From positions 42,360,644-42,424,643 of the forward strand of contig JAJKFL010000013.1 in the NCBI GenBank assembly GCA_021186555.1: DNA of 64,000 nt, read 5' to 3'. Both the position numbers and the translations under genes were made by a program. Source of the stretch: Reticulitermes speratus (Eukaryota; Arthropoda; Insecta; Blattodea; Rhinotermitidae). The notes under the pieces are model-generated. The model was given only the letters and a program-made list of their open reading frames with translations. It had not been told where the DNA came from and did no database searches. Each line of letters begins with the position of its first letter. The stretch's first letter is position 1. Of this stretch, positions 10,692-25,300 are shown in pieces.

Positions 10692-11945
10692 CAGTCGGCC
10701 CCCAGTATAGCTACACTGTTTGTTCACTGCAGTTTGTGGTTGTAAATTGAAATAGTGTAACTTTTTAAACTCGTAAGATTTACATAAAATGATACGAAGA
10801 TATTTGTTACACAATAAGAACATATTAGAAGATCATGTAGTGCAGTAATAGTGTACAGTACCTGGAAATTATATTTGTCAATTTGTTAAATTTTAACGGA
10901 TGAATGGGACAATGCCCCATTAAATGTACATCCTTTTCCAAAAGGGAAAACATTGTCCTGCAAGGGCATTTAAATGGAATAGTACTCTGGCTGCAGCAGA
11001 AACCTGACATTTCAAAAGCCATACACAGATCGTTAATAACCTCATGTTGCTATACGATTTTTAGCATTTAACTGCCCTATCTATACCATGAATGCTTCCT
11101 CCAAGGTTTTATGTTTTGCACTTTTCACCCTTTTTTGTTAGCACTTGATAGATTTTCCCACTTATTCTTTCACTGAGTATGTCACTGATACACCATAATC
11201 AGGAAAGATGGTGATGTTCTGCTCAGAAACGACAAGAAATTTTTCTCTATAAGCGCAGGCCTTTCTTTTCACCTCCATTTAATACTGCGCCTTCTCCTCA
11301 TACTTTGTTATTAAAATAAAGACTTAGGATAATTAAAAGCTGAACAGTAATGTTACATTTGTGGGATGGTGACTTGACAGTCATGTCGTTGCTTTGGTAT
11401 ATCCATGATTCTGAAACTCTCCAAACCATCCATATAATCTAGGACTGATAACTTGAAACCTATGGTGGTGAGAAAGTGGGGCAAAGAGGAGGCAAAAGGA
11501 AGCGGGTTTTATGAGGTCATACATGTTCAGATGCATAGCAAGTAAATGAAAAAATGCAGTGTCAAATATATCATCTGGTAGAACAGTTGGAAAGAGTAGT
11601 GTGTAGATAAATGTTTTTGGACAGGTAGTAGTAGCTGACCTATGCTGGCTGAATAGGTAGAAATCGCAACCCACAGTATCTGCATTTTTTTAGATACCTT
11701 CCAGCATGGTGCTATATCAGGCATTATTTAATTCTTACGGGCACATATGTATCACCAGTGGTGGATGGTGGCTAGTGGGAGTGTTAACATGTCGGGGATA
11801 TTGATGTATCACCAAAGTCTGGTGGATGGTGGCTGGCAGGAGTGGCACAGTATGGAGGGTTTTTAATGTTAAAATAATAGGCAGTTTCTCCTCACAGACT
11901 TTCTTGGGGGCCAAGTGAGGGTGGCACTATACTGGGGGTTGACTG
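10692..11945. mobile_element. Possible pogo/Tigger-type element
   Basis: Starts CAGTCGGCCCCCAGTATAG and ends with the imperfect inverse (CTATACTGGGGGTTGACTG), about 18 of 23 positions matching. TA lies on both outer sides (10690-10691 and 11946-11947). TA targets and CAGT...ACTG termini fit the pogo/Tigger branch of Tc1/mariner. No transposase was recognised inside. Near 11749-11870 a 57-bp unit (GTATCACCA...GGTGGATGGTGGCT) is roughly duplicated. The block 10905-11020 is shared with 23106-23226, so the interior may be a composite. Confidence 0.4.
10905..11020 (+). repeat. Dispersed repeat, copy 1 of 2
   Basis: Same orientation and clear match to 23106-23226: shared CCCATTAAATGTA, CCAAAAGGG, TGTCCTGCA and ATTTAAAT words in the same order and spacing. 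Confidence 0.75.
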
Positions 11946-12054
11946 TATGTCATTTCATATGACAGCTCTTGTGTTCAAATGTTAGGAGTTTCTCATTGAA
12001 TATTTTCTTTCAGTTTTGCAAAGAAGTTGAATTGTGTACATAAATTTTATCTTT

Positions 12055-12345
12055 TCAGTGTCCCCCATAAATAATTATCACAGGTTTAAATCTGGAGATC
12101 TAGGTCACAGTTTGTCAGTTAACTATTTGCCAAATGCTGAGAAATTTGCTGTATGGGCTGTAGCATTTTCCTGCATGAAGTAATCATGTATTATTTTTTT
12201 GTGGTAATTCTCTGAGTAATTTTGTCAGAATTAACCATACATAGTGGTAGGAAAATTGTTCCTTTGAAAAATATGGGCCCTGTGATTTTGTGCACTCATT
12301 GCACACTAGACTGACTTCAAGGTCGTGTAAAGGAACTTGAACTAT
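12055..12345 (-). pseudogene. Mariner-like transposase relic
   Basis: The minus strand reads QENATAHTANFS (second catalytic Asp region, Asp lost) and, after stops, PRSPDLN (third Asp region). The part 12187-12345 is also shared with 45264-45412, where the copy keeps more CpG. It lies upstream of the lark ATG exon, probably inside a 5' UTR intron. Confidence 0.55.
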
Positions 12346-13216
12346 ATGGGGATATTTGGAATACCAGTATTTGTGACTGGCTGTTTACATTCCCATCTAA
12401 TGTAAAGAATGCAACCATGCAAAAATTAACCATCTTACCTCTAGGGCTAATAATACAGGAATAGTGCCACCCTCAGATTCCATCACTGATGAGATGACAG
12501 TAATGTGGACCAACTTGCCCTCACAGGGGGAGCTTGTATTTACCTCTGCTTGGGGGCATGAGTGAATGAATCCTGTTTTTGTACCATTGTGACTTGCCTT
12601 CAGCAATTCTCGTGTGCTATACTTTGGAGACCACACAGATCAGAGTTGTCATAAACATAGCTGCAAACAGAAGACATCTTATCCAAGATGCGCAAAGAAT
12701 CTAAAAACATAATTTGCCAATGTTTGGCTTCGAGGTGTGATTTTAGTGACAAACTTTGTATATGCGTGTCTGTGTCTGAATTAACCTGTATTGTAGCAAG
12801 GCTGGCCTTTTGTATTGTTGGCAAGGGCAGGCTTTGAGGTTATTTTATTTGTGCAAACTCAGGTCTTGGTAAAACCATAACATGACACCCAGTGACAGAA
12901 GTTATGAAATGTTGTTTTACATTGTTGGGTTGATGGGCTTTCTGCGGGTATGTGAATACAGAAATGTTATTAGAGAGTTCTGTGCAAACTGATTTCTTCT
13001 GTATAAGACAAAATGCAAATGGGAAGTCTAAGTAAAAAAACTGCAAGGGTTTGTGGATGAGAGAGAAGAGGCATATAGAATAGTATAGACTAGAATGGAA
13101 CTGTCTATATACAGAAGAAATAGTGTAAGAAAAACAACAGAGATTGGTAACTAAGCATAGTGGATGTTTTTGTTTCAGGCTTCTGATTTGGAAATTGGTG
13201 CATTTGTGTTTGCATC

Positions 13217-13360
13217 ATGCCTGGTTTTAGTAGTGTAGGCACGTTCAAGATCTTCATTGGTAATTTGGCTGACAAAACAACAACTGCTGATATCAAGCCA
13301 TTGTTTGAAAAGTATGGAAAGGTTGTTGAATGTGATGTTGTTAAAAACTATGGATTTGTG
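13217..13360 (+). CDS. lark: lark coding exon 1
   Basis: The exon proper starts at 13179 after TTTGTTTCAG; ATG at 13217. Encodes the first half of RRM1 and stops after NYGFV in phase 0 (donor GTAAGT). Confidence 0.95.
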
Positions 13361-16300
13361 GTAAGTAGTAGTTGCATAAAAATTGTGATTTGGTATTTAA
13401 AACTTGGTGTACAGTATGTTGATGCATGTTGGCCCCACTTTCCAAGTCTCTGTTACCCATTTCACCGCATGTACAGTGCCAAATTTCTTAGGAGCTATTT
13501 GTCAGAATTCCCCACATTCACAGTGATCGATTCCATGGACCGCAAATTTTCCAATAGAAAATAGTTTCAATCTGCATTCCAGCATGTGTTAATGTATTTT
13601 AACCATTGCTAACAGCTAATTATTGTTTGTTTGTAAAAAGTACTGTACATACCATCCCAGTCATCATTGACCAATATGTACATTATTTCTTACTGGTGGA
13701 AATTACCAGCTCAAAACGGATTTGCTTTGTGTTGTGTTTTTCTCGCAGTTGGCCACAGATAACAAGGCCACGTATAGTTGGTGAACAAAATTAATTGAAA
13801 TTTTATAGTTGGTGAACAAAATTAATTGAAATTTCCAGAATTTGCACCTTCTTTAATGATGAGACTGTGTGAACATGTTTTTTAAGAGTGTAATCGTAAC
13901 ATTCCTAGTAATTCGTGTGTAATAAAAATATAGGATTATATGAGAAAACTTCTTTTGGAACTTGTTTCCAACTTTGTAATTAGTAGTCACATTGTATGTA
14001 AACTCCATTTCATTGCTGTATTGCATGGGACCTGAAAGCCTATGTGTGCAGAAGTGAAATGGAGCAATACAACTCTGTTAACATAATTTTATTAGCCTGT
14101 TGCTGTTACATAAGTAAAGAAGTGAAACAGTGCAGTGACCTTTGGGCCATGGCTGTGTTGCAGAACAAATGAGCTTGAAATTAAATTTATGGCAGCATTA
14201 ATGCTGTTAGAATTTGTTGGGACATTATAATTCATCAGTATATTCAAAATATCTTGACATGGCAGGCAAAATAATACAGTAGTACTTTGTGCTCCTTGTA
14301 ACAAGAAACATGAAATAAAGTTTCAGGAACTTATTTATTCACTATTAATTTGTGAAACACAGTCCTACATGTTTTGAACCTTATCCCGGTTCATCTTCAG
14401 GGACTTCAGTATTTTAAATTACACTGATTTTTTTGTACCATTGATGTAAAAAATCAGTGTAATTTAAAATACTGACGTCCCTGAAGATTAACCGGCATAA
14501 GGTTCAAAACATGTAGGACTGTGTTTCACAAATTAATAGTGAATAAAAGTGTACATTTGTTGGACAATAAACATAAAGTTTCAGGACCTAATATCTATGA
14601 CTGAATGTTGTAACTTTTTACTTATTTCTAATTTGTGTTTAATGAATCGAAAACCTCTTGGGATTTAGAGTAGCATGCTATGTTGGCTTACTGGAGGAGT
14701 ATACTATGTTTCCTATCTAGTCAGCTGAGAGCTGAATTGTATTTTATATTGCTTTTGTAATTTTATTGCTGTCAAATGCTGGTATTTATGCCAGAAAATG
14801 TTACTTGTACAAGTAATATGTTCATAACATAGAAGAGCACTCCTTAGTTGAGGTAATATCTGAAAAGTCAGTTCTGATCAAGATTTGCATAAATTATTTT
14901 CTTTTAAGTTGTTTTCCATATTAGAGCTGTGTTAAACTTAATAGGGGTCCTTATATTTTCCAAGAAACCGGGAGCCACCTCCAAATTCTAGATGCCAGAC
15001 GGGTTACATGAAGGAAGTTACATTACAAGACCCAAGAAGGCATTTTCCTTTTGCTGTAAAAAAAAGAGTACTTAATATCAAATCTGCTTTGTGGGGAGGA
15101 GGTTGAACTTGCAGCTCTGTTCCCCGCCCTTCCCCTACGTGATTTGAGAAGGATTTGTGGTGGTTTCTGAAAACAGCTAACTTTGTTGTGATACTAACTG
15201 CTATCATAGAGCATTCTTACATCCATTTACCTTGACTGACTCATTGATCACTTCCCAGATCTTTCTACAGTCTTAGCAGAAGGGCATTGACAGTGGATTC
15301 TGAGGAAGATACTTGGTCCTTAGAGGGACAAATTAACAGGGTGGAGTAAATTGCATAATGACCTTCATGATTTGTATTCCTTAGGAAATATTATTAGGGT
15401 GGTCATGTGAGAGGATGACAACATGGACAAAGCATGTGGCACTGTAGATGAGAAATGCATGCAGTATTTTGGTGGGAAAATCTGAGGGAAAGAGACTACT
15501 TGGAAGACTTGGGCGTAGGTGCGGGGCTAATATTCAAGTGATTCTTAAAGAGAGAAGGTGGTATGAACTAGATTGACTTGGCTCAGAATGGGGTGAATTT
15601 AAACTTTTTTGTACTCTGTAATGAACTTCCAGGTCCCATAAAATTTCTTTAGTAGCTTGTGAAGTGGGATAGTCTTCTGTGGAGTTAGTTACCTACCTTA
15701 TGAGCTTCATTCCCTCATTGGAGTTTACATTTACCATTCATCAGGGAATGAAAAACATACATGCATGCCTGTCACAGGAACACAGCTTTTTGCTTCTTCA
15801 AGCATATGTGATCGGTTTCAAGAGCAGTTATCGTAGAAGCATTTGACATGGTGCATTAACTATTTAAGAGATGTAGGAAACATGAAATGCTTTTGTAAGA
15901 GTGCATTTGACCATATGGTTGCTGCGTTTAACAGTCACACAGTTTTTCTGCGCTTGTAGATTCGTACCTTTCATGTGTTTACAGTAGAGTGGATTATGGA
16001 TATTATCTTTACATGTACTTCACGTTCATTTCTCTGAGTAACAAACATGTTGCACAACGTGCAGATGTGATAGCACACTGGCATCAGACTAAACCCTTGT
16101 CTGTGATAACCATACTGACTAATTACCTAATATGCCTGATGTTTGGCAGATCAGTGCAAGTGCTTGTTTCTTAACTTTTATATTTTAAATGCATTTTTCA
16201 GTTTGTAGTGTAAACTTACGTGAATTTACACTTTCAGCATATGGAACATGAAGAGGCTGGTAGAGATGCCATTCAGAATCTGAATGGTTATTTGGTCCAT

Positions 16301-19300
16301 AACCAAGCCATCAAAGTTGAGGCTGCCACAAGCCGCAAGGGACCCCAGACACCGACAACAAAGATTTTTGTTGGAAATCTGACTGATAATACAAAGGCTC
16401 CACAAGTGCGGGCACTTTTTGCCAAGTATGGCACGGTCCTGGAATGTGACATAGTGCGGAATTATGGTTTTGTGGTGAGTGTTCTGAATATCAGCCAGGC
16501 TGCTTGAAGTTTTGTAATGAGGTTCCTTGGAGCCATGACTCACAGTTGTAATTTTGAAACTCAGCAAGTATGTGTGTGATTTTGCTTGAATCATTGTGAT
16601 ATTAAATATTCTTCCCTTTAATGCCATCTTGAGTTTGGGGCAAGAAGTCACATGATGCTAAATGTGGCGAGGTGGGGGGGGGGGGGGGGTGGTTCAGTGT
16701 GAAGTAATGGTCATTGTGTTTTTATAGTGGGACATACACACACAAAGCAAAGGGAGCACAAGCATTGTCATGTTGGAGAAACCAATACCCCACGTTCCAC
16801 TTTCAGGTTGGTTTTGTCAGATATTTTCCTGCAGACACCATACGGTGTTTGTAACGTAGTGTTGGTATACAGTTTGTTCTTGTGAAACAAGTTCGTATTA
16901 ATGTCAGAAAGACCGTGAACAGAGTCTTCGCATTAGAGCAAACTTGTCATGCCTTTTATTAAGCTGCAGAGGATGTGCTTCTCCACCTGAGGTAACTCGC
17001 TTGCTTTGCAGATCATACGTGTAAATCTGTTGTGATTATCTTTGAAAGGAATTCTGGGTTTCTTTCAGGCCTCCCTTGTAGGTTCTGACGCATGTTGACA
17101 CAGTTGGCTTGTGCCTCTCTCAGCAGGCAGGGCACGAATTTGGCAGAAATACAGTGCCTGGTTAATTTGCTTGTCAGAATGCTCTGAACTGACCCAGATA
17201 AAATTCCCAAACATATTAGCAACATCATGGATACTGATTCTTCCGTTTTCAAGGGCACGTTCGTTAACTCAGTCCACATTTCAATGTGTTTTGCGAATCA
17301 GTGGACATCCAAAAGTGTTCAGCATGTTTAGCTGTGGTTATCTCGTATTTGAACTTGGAAGACCACTCAGTTAACTTGTGTTCTTCCATTTTCTGCTCTC
17401 CAAAAGTTCCCTGAGCATTTTTTCCCCATTTAAAGGAAAATTTGATGCAGATTCACTCTTCTTTCAAGTCTGCCACTTTCTACCTACTCCAGATTCACAG
17501 ACAGCAGCAGTTCATATTTGTAAGTAACGAGACATTACTCAACAGTCATGTCTTACAGCTGTATTCCAAGCAGAAAATGACTCAGGAGACTGCTTTATCT
17601 ATGCCTAGCAGTACAGTTTGTGTTAGGAGCATTATTTATTTTCAGTTAGTCCAGAAACTACTTGATCACATGACCTACAAGCATTAGAACAGTTTCTCAA
17701 TCAAGACATTGGAATTGAGTTAAAGTATATTCATATAGTTAAAAAATGTGCCTGAAGAAGTGTCCAGAAACTTCCACTCTACTTGCATCCTGTTCCAACC
17801 ATGTAATTTATGGGTTCATTAGGTTCTTCAAATGAAAATGACAATTATTTTCCAAAATGTGTTGAGTTGGTCTTTGCAGTAGAGACACATTTTATTGTGT
17901 GTGATACAGGAACTGGAAATATGTAATAATAGGTATTGATACCGTCGACTGTTCTCCGTTAAGTCTGCTGTAGGAAGCAGGAAACCAAAAAGTATACATG
18001 TATATACATGAAAAGATAGTATAAAGAAGATAACATTGTGCCTTCATCTTAAGGGAGAACAATGTGGGCATGCACATGCAAATGTACGAGGTGTGGTGGA
18101 AAAGTAATGAGACTGATTTTCTTTTAACCATGAATTTTATTCTTTTTACGAATTGAGGTTATCCCCTTCAAAATAGTTCCCTTGGGCAGCTACACAGCGA
18201 CGGAGGCGTTGTTTCCATTGTTTGTAGCAGTGCTGGAAGGCTTCTGCTGGAATACCTTTCAGGTCGTCTGTTACGCTCTTCTGGATATTATCCAAAGTAC
18301 CAAAATGGCGCCCTTTCAAGTGGTTTTTGAGCTGGGGGAATAAAAAGAAGTCACAGGGACTGAGATCCGGCGAATAGGGGGGCTGAGGAACAACAGGAAT
18401 GCTTTTGTCTGCCAAAAATTCATTGATGGAAACTGCCGTGTGACATGGGGCGTTGTCGTGGTGCAGCATCCAAGTGCGTGCAATTTGATGGACGGTAAAC
18501 CGGTTCAAATTTAACTCACTACTGATCATTCTCAACGTCAATCGAGGATCTGACCTCACAAGAGACCTCACTTTTTCCACATTGTCGTCCGTTTTTGAGG
18601 TTAAAGGTCTTCCCGCACGAGGTTTGTCTTCCATTTGTTCTCGGCCTTCTAAAAAGGACTTGTGCCATCTCAACACTTGTGCCCTGGATAGGGAATGTTC
18701 TCCATAAGCCCTTTGTAACTTTTCATAAGCCACAGTAGCGGATTCGCCAAGCTTCACACACAATTTGATGGCACAACTTTGCTCAAACTTTTGCCGGGCC
18801 ATTTTCGTAACGCACCTCACAAACACAACTTCACTTCAGACGCTCTCAACAATCGCGTAGCAACTGCAGCAAGTTCAAACTTGTACTGAGTCTACGGCAG
18901 GGGTTAACCTAGCTGCCATGTGAAGGGGGAGGCAGCAGCGTTGTCGGTTCATGCACAGCTTTGCCAGTCTCATTACTTTTCTACCTCACCTCGTATGTAG
19001 GCTGTAAAAACAATGTTACAGAATTCATCCTGTATTAATATGGTGTCACTGCACAGAACCACAGTCCACATTAGCAGAGTATTTTCTTTTCGTCTGAAGC
19101 AGTTTTTGTAGGAAAAGTTTCAGTATAAAAGTGCTGTTTTGTAGTGATTCTGCTGGATGTCATGATGCTCACCTTTTTCTTAACAGCATATTGAATCAAA
19201 TGATGCAGTGAATGATGCGATAAAAGAGTTGAATGGTTTTGTTGTTGATGGACAACCAATGAAGGTTCAGATTTCTACAAGCAGAGTACGTCAAAGACCA

Positions 19301-22300
19301 GGGATGGGAGACCCAGAACAGTGCTACAGGTATGGGAGAGTGTGATTGCATGATATTACGTCTTTGGTAAGTATATCATTTACCAGTGGGTTTTTATAAT
19401 TCGTAAAGTCCTAGTTGAATTGTAAAATTCTCATAACTATGTTTCCTCTACATATAAACTTGTAGCCACTGGAGCAAGTCAATGTAAATTTTCTTATCCT
19501 TACCCTCAATCCTTTCCCGCCTGCTGCGTTGAAAACTGCGTAATTTTTTTGCACATTTTAAGGCTAAACAAAGAAATAATGGTTATGCTTGTTCTGGCCA
19601 TGTCACGAGCTGGGCAGTTGGTCACTTGCGTCACATTGCGGAGGCTCAGGTTAAATCCCAGGTCAGACCATGTGGGATTTGTGGTGGACAGAGTGTTGGT
19701 GGGATAGGGTTTTCTTCATGTATTTCCAGCAGTGCTGCATACATTCACATTCATTCATCTTTCATGGATGCTATATAACTTTAGTAATTGACAGCATTGT
19801 TAAGTAAAATGTCTGTCTCTGTCACTCTTGTGGTTAAATATGATATCTGGATGTCTAAGATCTTAGAATTTTTTATTTTGTTATTAACTTAGTTATAAAT
19901 ATTGTTACTGTACGTGACTTTTTTTGAACTGATGGTCCTGGTGGGCAGTTTGTATAGTAAAATTTTTTTTGTTCAGACTTGCTGTTATTTTCTAAGTAGC
20001 AAGTTACACAGTTTGATAGGAGAGGCCTTTATTGATAGGTGAGCATGGAATGAAAAATAGTTGTTTTAATGTGTTTTTCAGCATTCACATTTTTATAAAC
20101 ATGAGAATTTGTTTTAGGTGTGGAAGAGGTGGACATTGGTCCAAGGAATGCCCAAAGACAGGGTGAGTACAAATGTTTTAATGCTCTGTTTAGAAATGGG
20201 TTTTGCGTTTGGTTTGTGTACAGTTTCACATGTGTCTTTCTAGGATGGGTCCTGATAGGAATGGGTTCAGGGATCGCATGTTTGGACGTGAGCCATATCC
20301 TCCTCCTCCACCACCACCATTCCTGCGAGATCGCATGATGGGAAGATTCGGAGTGAGGGTAAGTGTCTGCAGTATGAAAAGGTTTTGTGATGCAGTATGG
20401 TGTGATCTCCAGCAAAACAGCTTTGGTATGCAAAGTGGAGAGTTTATATAAATTTGTTTTGTGTATATTAAAGGGTTTTGTTTAAATGTTTGGGGACCAT
20501 GCTATATTTTCAGTGTCATGTTTGAGAATACTAATGTGCAGTCAGGTACTGGTTAACAGTTCTTATACACGCATATACTGTTTGAAACTGCTGGTATTCA
20601 CACTTGGGTGCACAAATTCAAGGCACCAGCTTGTTTGGAAAACTAAATTTTGTTCTGTGGGATCTAGTATTTGTGGGTCCTCAGTATGGGTGACATGAAG
20701 CAAGCTTCATGTTAGCCTTCTGGCACATAGATTTTTTAGGTGGCTTCTGGATTTCTGCAAAATTTGTGCACCCCTGCACACACGTACGGTGTGATAATAC
20801 TGGTATCCACACTGGTACTGTGTTTCAAGTGTAAGTAATGTGTTGCAGTTTAATAGTAGGCCTTAGGTGATAAGATTACAATAAAATGAATGTAGGTAAA
20901 GGCGTAGAAACTGAAACCATCTGGAACTTGTCCCTTCTTCATCTTTAACACTGAACTTGTTTTTGAAAATGTGGTGGGTGGTTCAGCCACAAACTACATA
21001 TTCAGAGAGTTTGCACATTTGAAAAATTCAACAAACCGTAAATTCTTGATGCTTGTCTAGCCCTTCGGTAATTCTTTTAGCTTAGAATTGGAATCAGTGT
21101 CTGCACGTAATTCCTCATCACCTAAAATTAGTCATTGTTCTGCATTGTAACATAGTTTCAATTTAGTTTTATTGTTACTGCTTTTACATCCAGTTTAGAT
21201 GGGTAATACCAAAAAGAATATAGTTTGGTATGTAGAAGATCTCTGAATAAAATGCTTCCATTGTTGACAAAAGAATTGTAACTTGACACACATGGTATCT
21301 TATTGCACAGTGAGGTTTTCAAGACAGACTTGACCATGACATGAAATTGTTGAGCATAAGAAGTCCACTTGCAGTTTTATTTATTTATTTATTTTATTTT
21401 AAGGTATGTTGATGTGTATTGTGTGATTTGTTCACAGAATGCCAAAATTTAATTTACTCTTGCTCATTTGTGGTTCCAGCATAATTGTAGCTTTGAATTT
21501 TGTGTGAATATTTGTCACTGTAAATATGTGTGTGTGTGCCATCTAGTGGCTGAATCTGTGAAATGTTCTCAGATTCAGTTGCTCAGGTACTTTTTCAAAG
21601 AAATCCATTTTTTTTTACAGAAATACACAATTTTCTCAACTCCTTTAGATGTACCATAGGGGGAAAAATGAGTTGGCTGGCTGGTGTACAGTAGGGAAAA
21701 GTGTGTACAAAGGGTTAATGCAGAAACACTCGTTACATTTCCTTCTGGTATGAGGATGCTTTCTTGTTTTATTTGTGTATTGCAGGTAATGTTTGTTTTT
21801 CATCATACTTGTTCTGTGTTGGCAGGATAGTTTCTATGATGGTTACTATGACCGCAACCGCTTTGATGAGTCCAGGGAACTCTTTGATCGCCGCTTCCCA
21901 CCCCTTCCTCCCCGTGACCTTGGACCATCTCTACGAGGGCGTGACTTCTTGCCGCCGCCTCCCCTTCCTCCCAGACGTGATCCTTTGCCACCCCCTCCAC
22001 CCTTGGGGCTTCGTGGCCCATCCAGTTCATTGAGAGATACCCCATCATTTGATCGTGGCAGTTCAGACTACGGCATATTCAGTCGCCGCTCACCATCTGC
22101 TTCAGCAGCACCACCAAACAGATTCAGGTGACCACCTTAACGGTATTGACTAGTTACAAGTGACATGAAGTTATTCTGTTCAAACATACAAATAAGTATT
22201 TATTGCATAACTTACAATGTAAAGCTGATAACTTAGACTTGTAGAGTGAGGAGGCAGGGGGTATGAGATCATTGCCTGTTTAACTGTGTAGCAAGTTGGT

Positions 22301-25300
22301 GAAATCACCAGTCCTAAATACTTTTGCTGCTAGAACAGTTGAAAACATATTTCTGTAGTGTGTGGGTAGTAAACGTTCATGCATGGCTGTCCCATGCCGT
22401 CTCACCAGGCAGAACTCCAAGGCCACACTATCTGCATTCCTTCCAAGTCTCAAGATATCAGTTCTGGTCAGTACGTGTCATTGTGTGTTAAAGGAGAGTG
22501 GAGTTCTAAACTGGACTATCTATTTGTAACATTGGAGTGACACAGAAGCTAATTTTTATGTTTCTTATTTTCCAGCCGGCTGTATGAGGATTTCAGTCGT
22601 GACAGTTTTGATGACAGGAGGTGAGTAATGGGTTCATGATACCTTTGTCACTTTCAGCTTATTTGGGTAATGTGTTTGCTTTGCATTTTCTCCTTATTAA
22701 TTTTCCCCCAGGGGTTGAAAATTGCTCATTCCTAACAATTTAAGGGGAAACATTCCCCAGACTTTTGTCACAGAAATTAGAAGAACAGCAGCAATGTGCA
22801 TTTTTGTAACAGATATGCATGTTTGGACTGTGAAGTGTCCTAATTGTGGATTTAATGAGTATGTTTAAAAGTGAACCTTCCTGCTTTCTCAGCTGCATAC
22901 CATTCAGCTTTTTTGTAACTAGCTTTTCATTTTAACAATTCTATCAGGGTTTTAGGTATCATGTACGTTGAAGTGTATCGTGCAGGTAGTAGAGCAGTAT
23001 TGATGTTATTGCCTCGGACCTCGTTAGTGTAGGCTGGAATTGCCCAAATGCAGAGATTGTGCGACATTCCTGGTTACTGATGTTTTGAGAATGGTATTCC
23101 CAGTAATACATGTCCCATTAAATGTATGCGCTTTTTGTCCAAAAGGGGAAAATGCTGTCCTGCATTGGGTATTTAAATTAAATAGTGGTCCAGCCACAAC
23201 AGAAAACTGGCATTTAAAGGCCATATGCTAAAAGTTAATAGTGAGCTTGAAAATGTCATAACTGACCTTGCATATGCCAAAGAAATTTGTGAAATTACAG
23301 TAAAGCAAACTTAATTCCAACTCATATGCATATGTGTTTTGTCAGTTAGTGCCTTTTGCATCAAAGTGACTTTCTGTACAGGCATTTTCTAGAATTTTTT
23401 GATTCTGTATTTGCACTACTTTCTGCATGCATTTATTAGTTCTGGTTGGATAGATTCGGGTAAATCCTGTGAAATGTAGCACATGCAAAACGTTTGATTT
23501 TCAGTTTGATGTCCTTTTCTCATGTCCATCAAACACACAGGTTTTTGTACAAGGTGTTTCTTATATAACTGATTGAAACTTTTATGATGCCTAAATCAGG
23601 AGGTTTAATACTTCTGCAGTGTGGTGGATAATTCACAAGTTTGACATTTTTTAGAAATAATGTGTCTTGAATAAGTCGCACAATTATCCACAGCTGAATG
23701 TTTCAGTGTTGCACAGCCATTGTGAGGCATCCAGTGCCAATAAATCTCCATTAAAGTAGTGGTAGTCATCCTTGCATTTTTATTTGCTTAGTATTTCACA
23801 AGAAGTTCTTACTATGTTTTTAAAGCAAGGTGGTTTCAGTGATTTTTTTTATCTACATTTGATACCCGTTTGTCGCTGCCATCACTATTAACACAGTAGT
23901 GCTCTTGTCCTCACGTATGTCACTTTTCTCCGTGTTGGGAATAATGACAAATAATAACAGGAGTAATATCATCCAACCACACAGCTGTTAAATGCTTAAG
24001 TTCAGAAGATGAAGCAACCAGCATGATGTAAGACAATTCGACTAACAACTGCTGATCGTAGTTTGTAGTTTCCCACCTTACAACTTAAACCTCCTTTGGC
24101 CCCCCCCCCCTTCCACTGTTGTTACTTGGCAAAGGCATGTCAATATTATTTTGTAAGTACTGTTGCAGGGAGCAGGTTACTGTTGCTGCATGTTCCAAAG
24201 ATGTCACATTACTTCCATAATTTTCTTCTCAAGTGATCCTTTTAGTAGTGTGGGTCAGGACCAAGGATTCTGAAAGACTAGTGCATTGTAATGACATTTT
24301 GGGGAATGATGCATGTAGTATATACATTGTTTACATGGGTGCCTTCGTGGCAGTGTATAGGGTGAAGTTTTTCCTTACATTGATGATCTGTAGGTACTAG
24401 GAAAAATGGATACTTTTGGAAAAAAGAATGTGTATGGGAATGGTGGATAGAGATTGTGGCAGCCATTTATGTAATTTTCCCCTCCTCCCTCAAACTTTGG
24501 TTTCTTAGTATTTGTAGTGTGATGAATTTCAGTCCTGCACAAGTTACAGTGGCAAAGTTGCCTAGTGTTTTTTACCTGAATTAAAATGTGTAAATTGTAC
24601 TTAAAAAAACAGGAGCTACGCAGTACAGCATCCATTAAGAGAAAATTTTCCATATTACATGACACTGCTGATTTGTAGAAGCATCTGGAATGAATTTTTA
24701 GAAGATGTGTTTCGTTATATAGTAATGTCACTGGCAGTGTTTGAAATTTGGAACTATTCTGGAATGACTTAAACATTTCTTGAGTACATCACATTCCATC
24801 ATCTTTCTCTTTGTGATGTGATTTAACCATTTGGCATAATTCCATTGTAATTAGTTGTGTAGTATAAATATACTGAAAGAATTCAATGTGAAGTATGGGT
24901 GCACCTGAAGGTAGTAAAATTCTTCCTGTGCTCAGGCATCTCACCATGAAGGCATGCTGGTGAGTCAGCAAACTCCCTGTATTCTGACGCTTAGCACTAT
25001 ATGGAGGTGAGTTTGCAGCTTAATGCATGGGGTCTCATTATCTGTGGTCAAGGGACTAGGAAAGTGTCACTTAAAGCAAATTGTTTTAAGCAGGGGATTA
25101 TTCCCAATAAGAAATCATGTACATATGGATTACTGGATACAGAGTTGGAATATACAGTACCTTTTACACATGAACATTAATTGTGTTCATGGAAAATGCA
25201 TCACTGCTCAAGTCTGCCAGCTCATTATGTCAAAAGCCGGTTTTATTGCACTGCAGAGATATGTACAGAAAGTATGTTCTGTGACTGACCTCAGCACCAC

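Noticed and set aside
20029..20433. 134-codon open frame on the minus strand
   Set aside because: It lies across lark exons 4 and 5 in the opposite direction; the real coding signal is the plus-strand zinc knuckle and splice sites.
21803..22048. Minus-strand and alternative-frame open frames in lark exon 6
   Set aside because: Shadows of the Pro/Arg-rich GC-rich exon.
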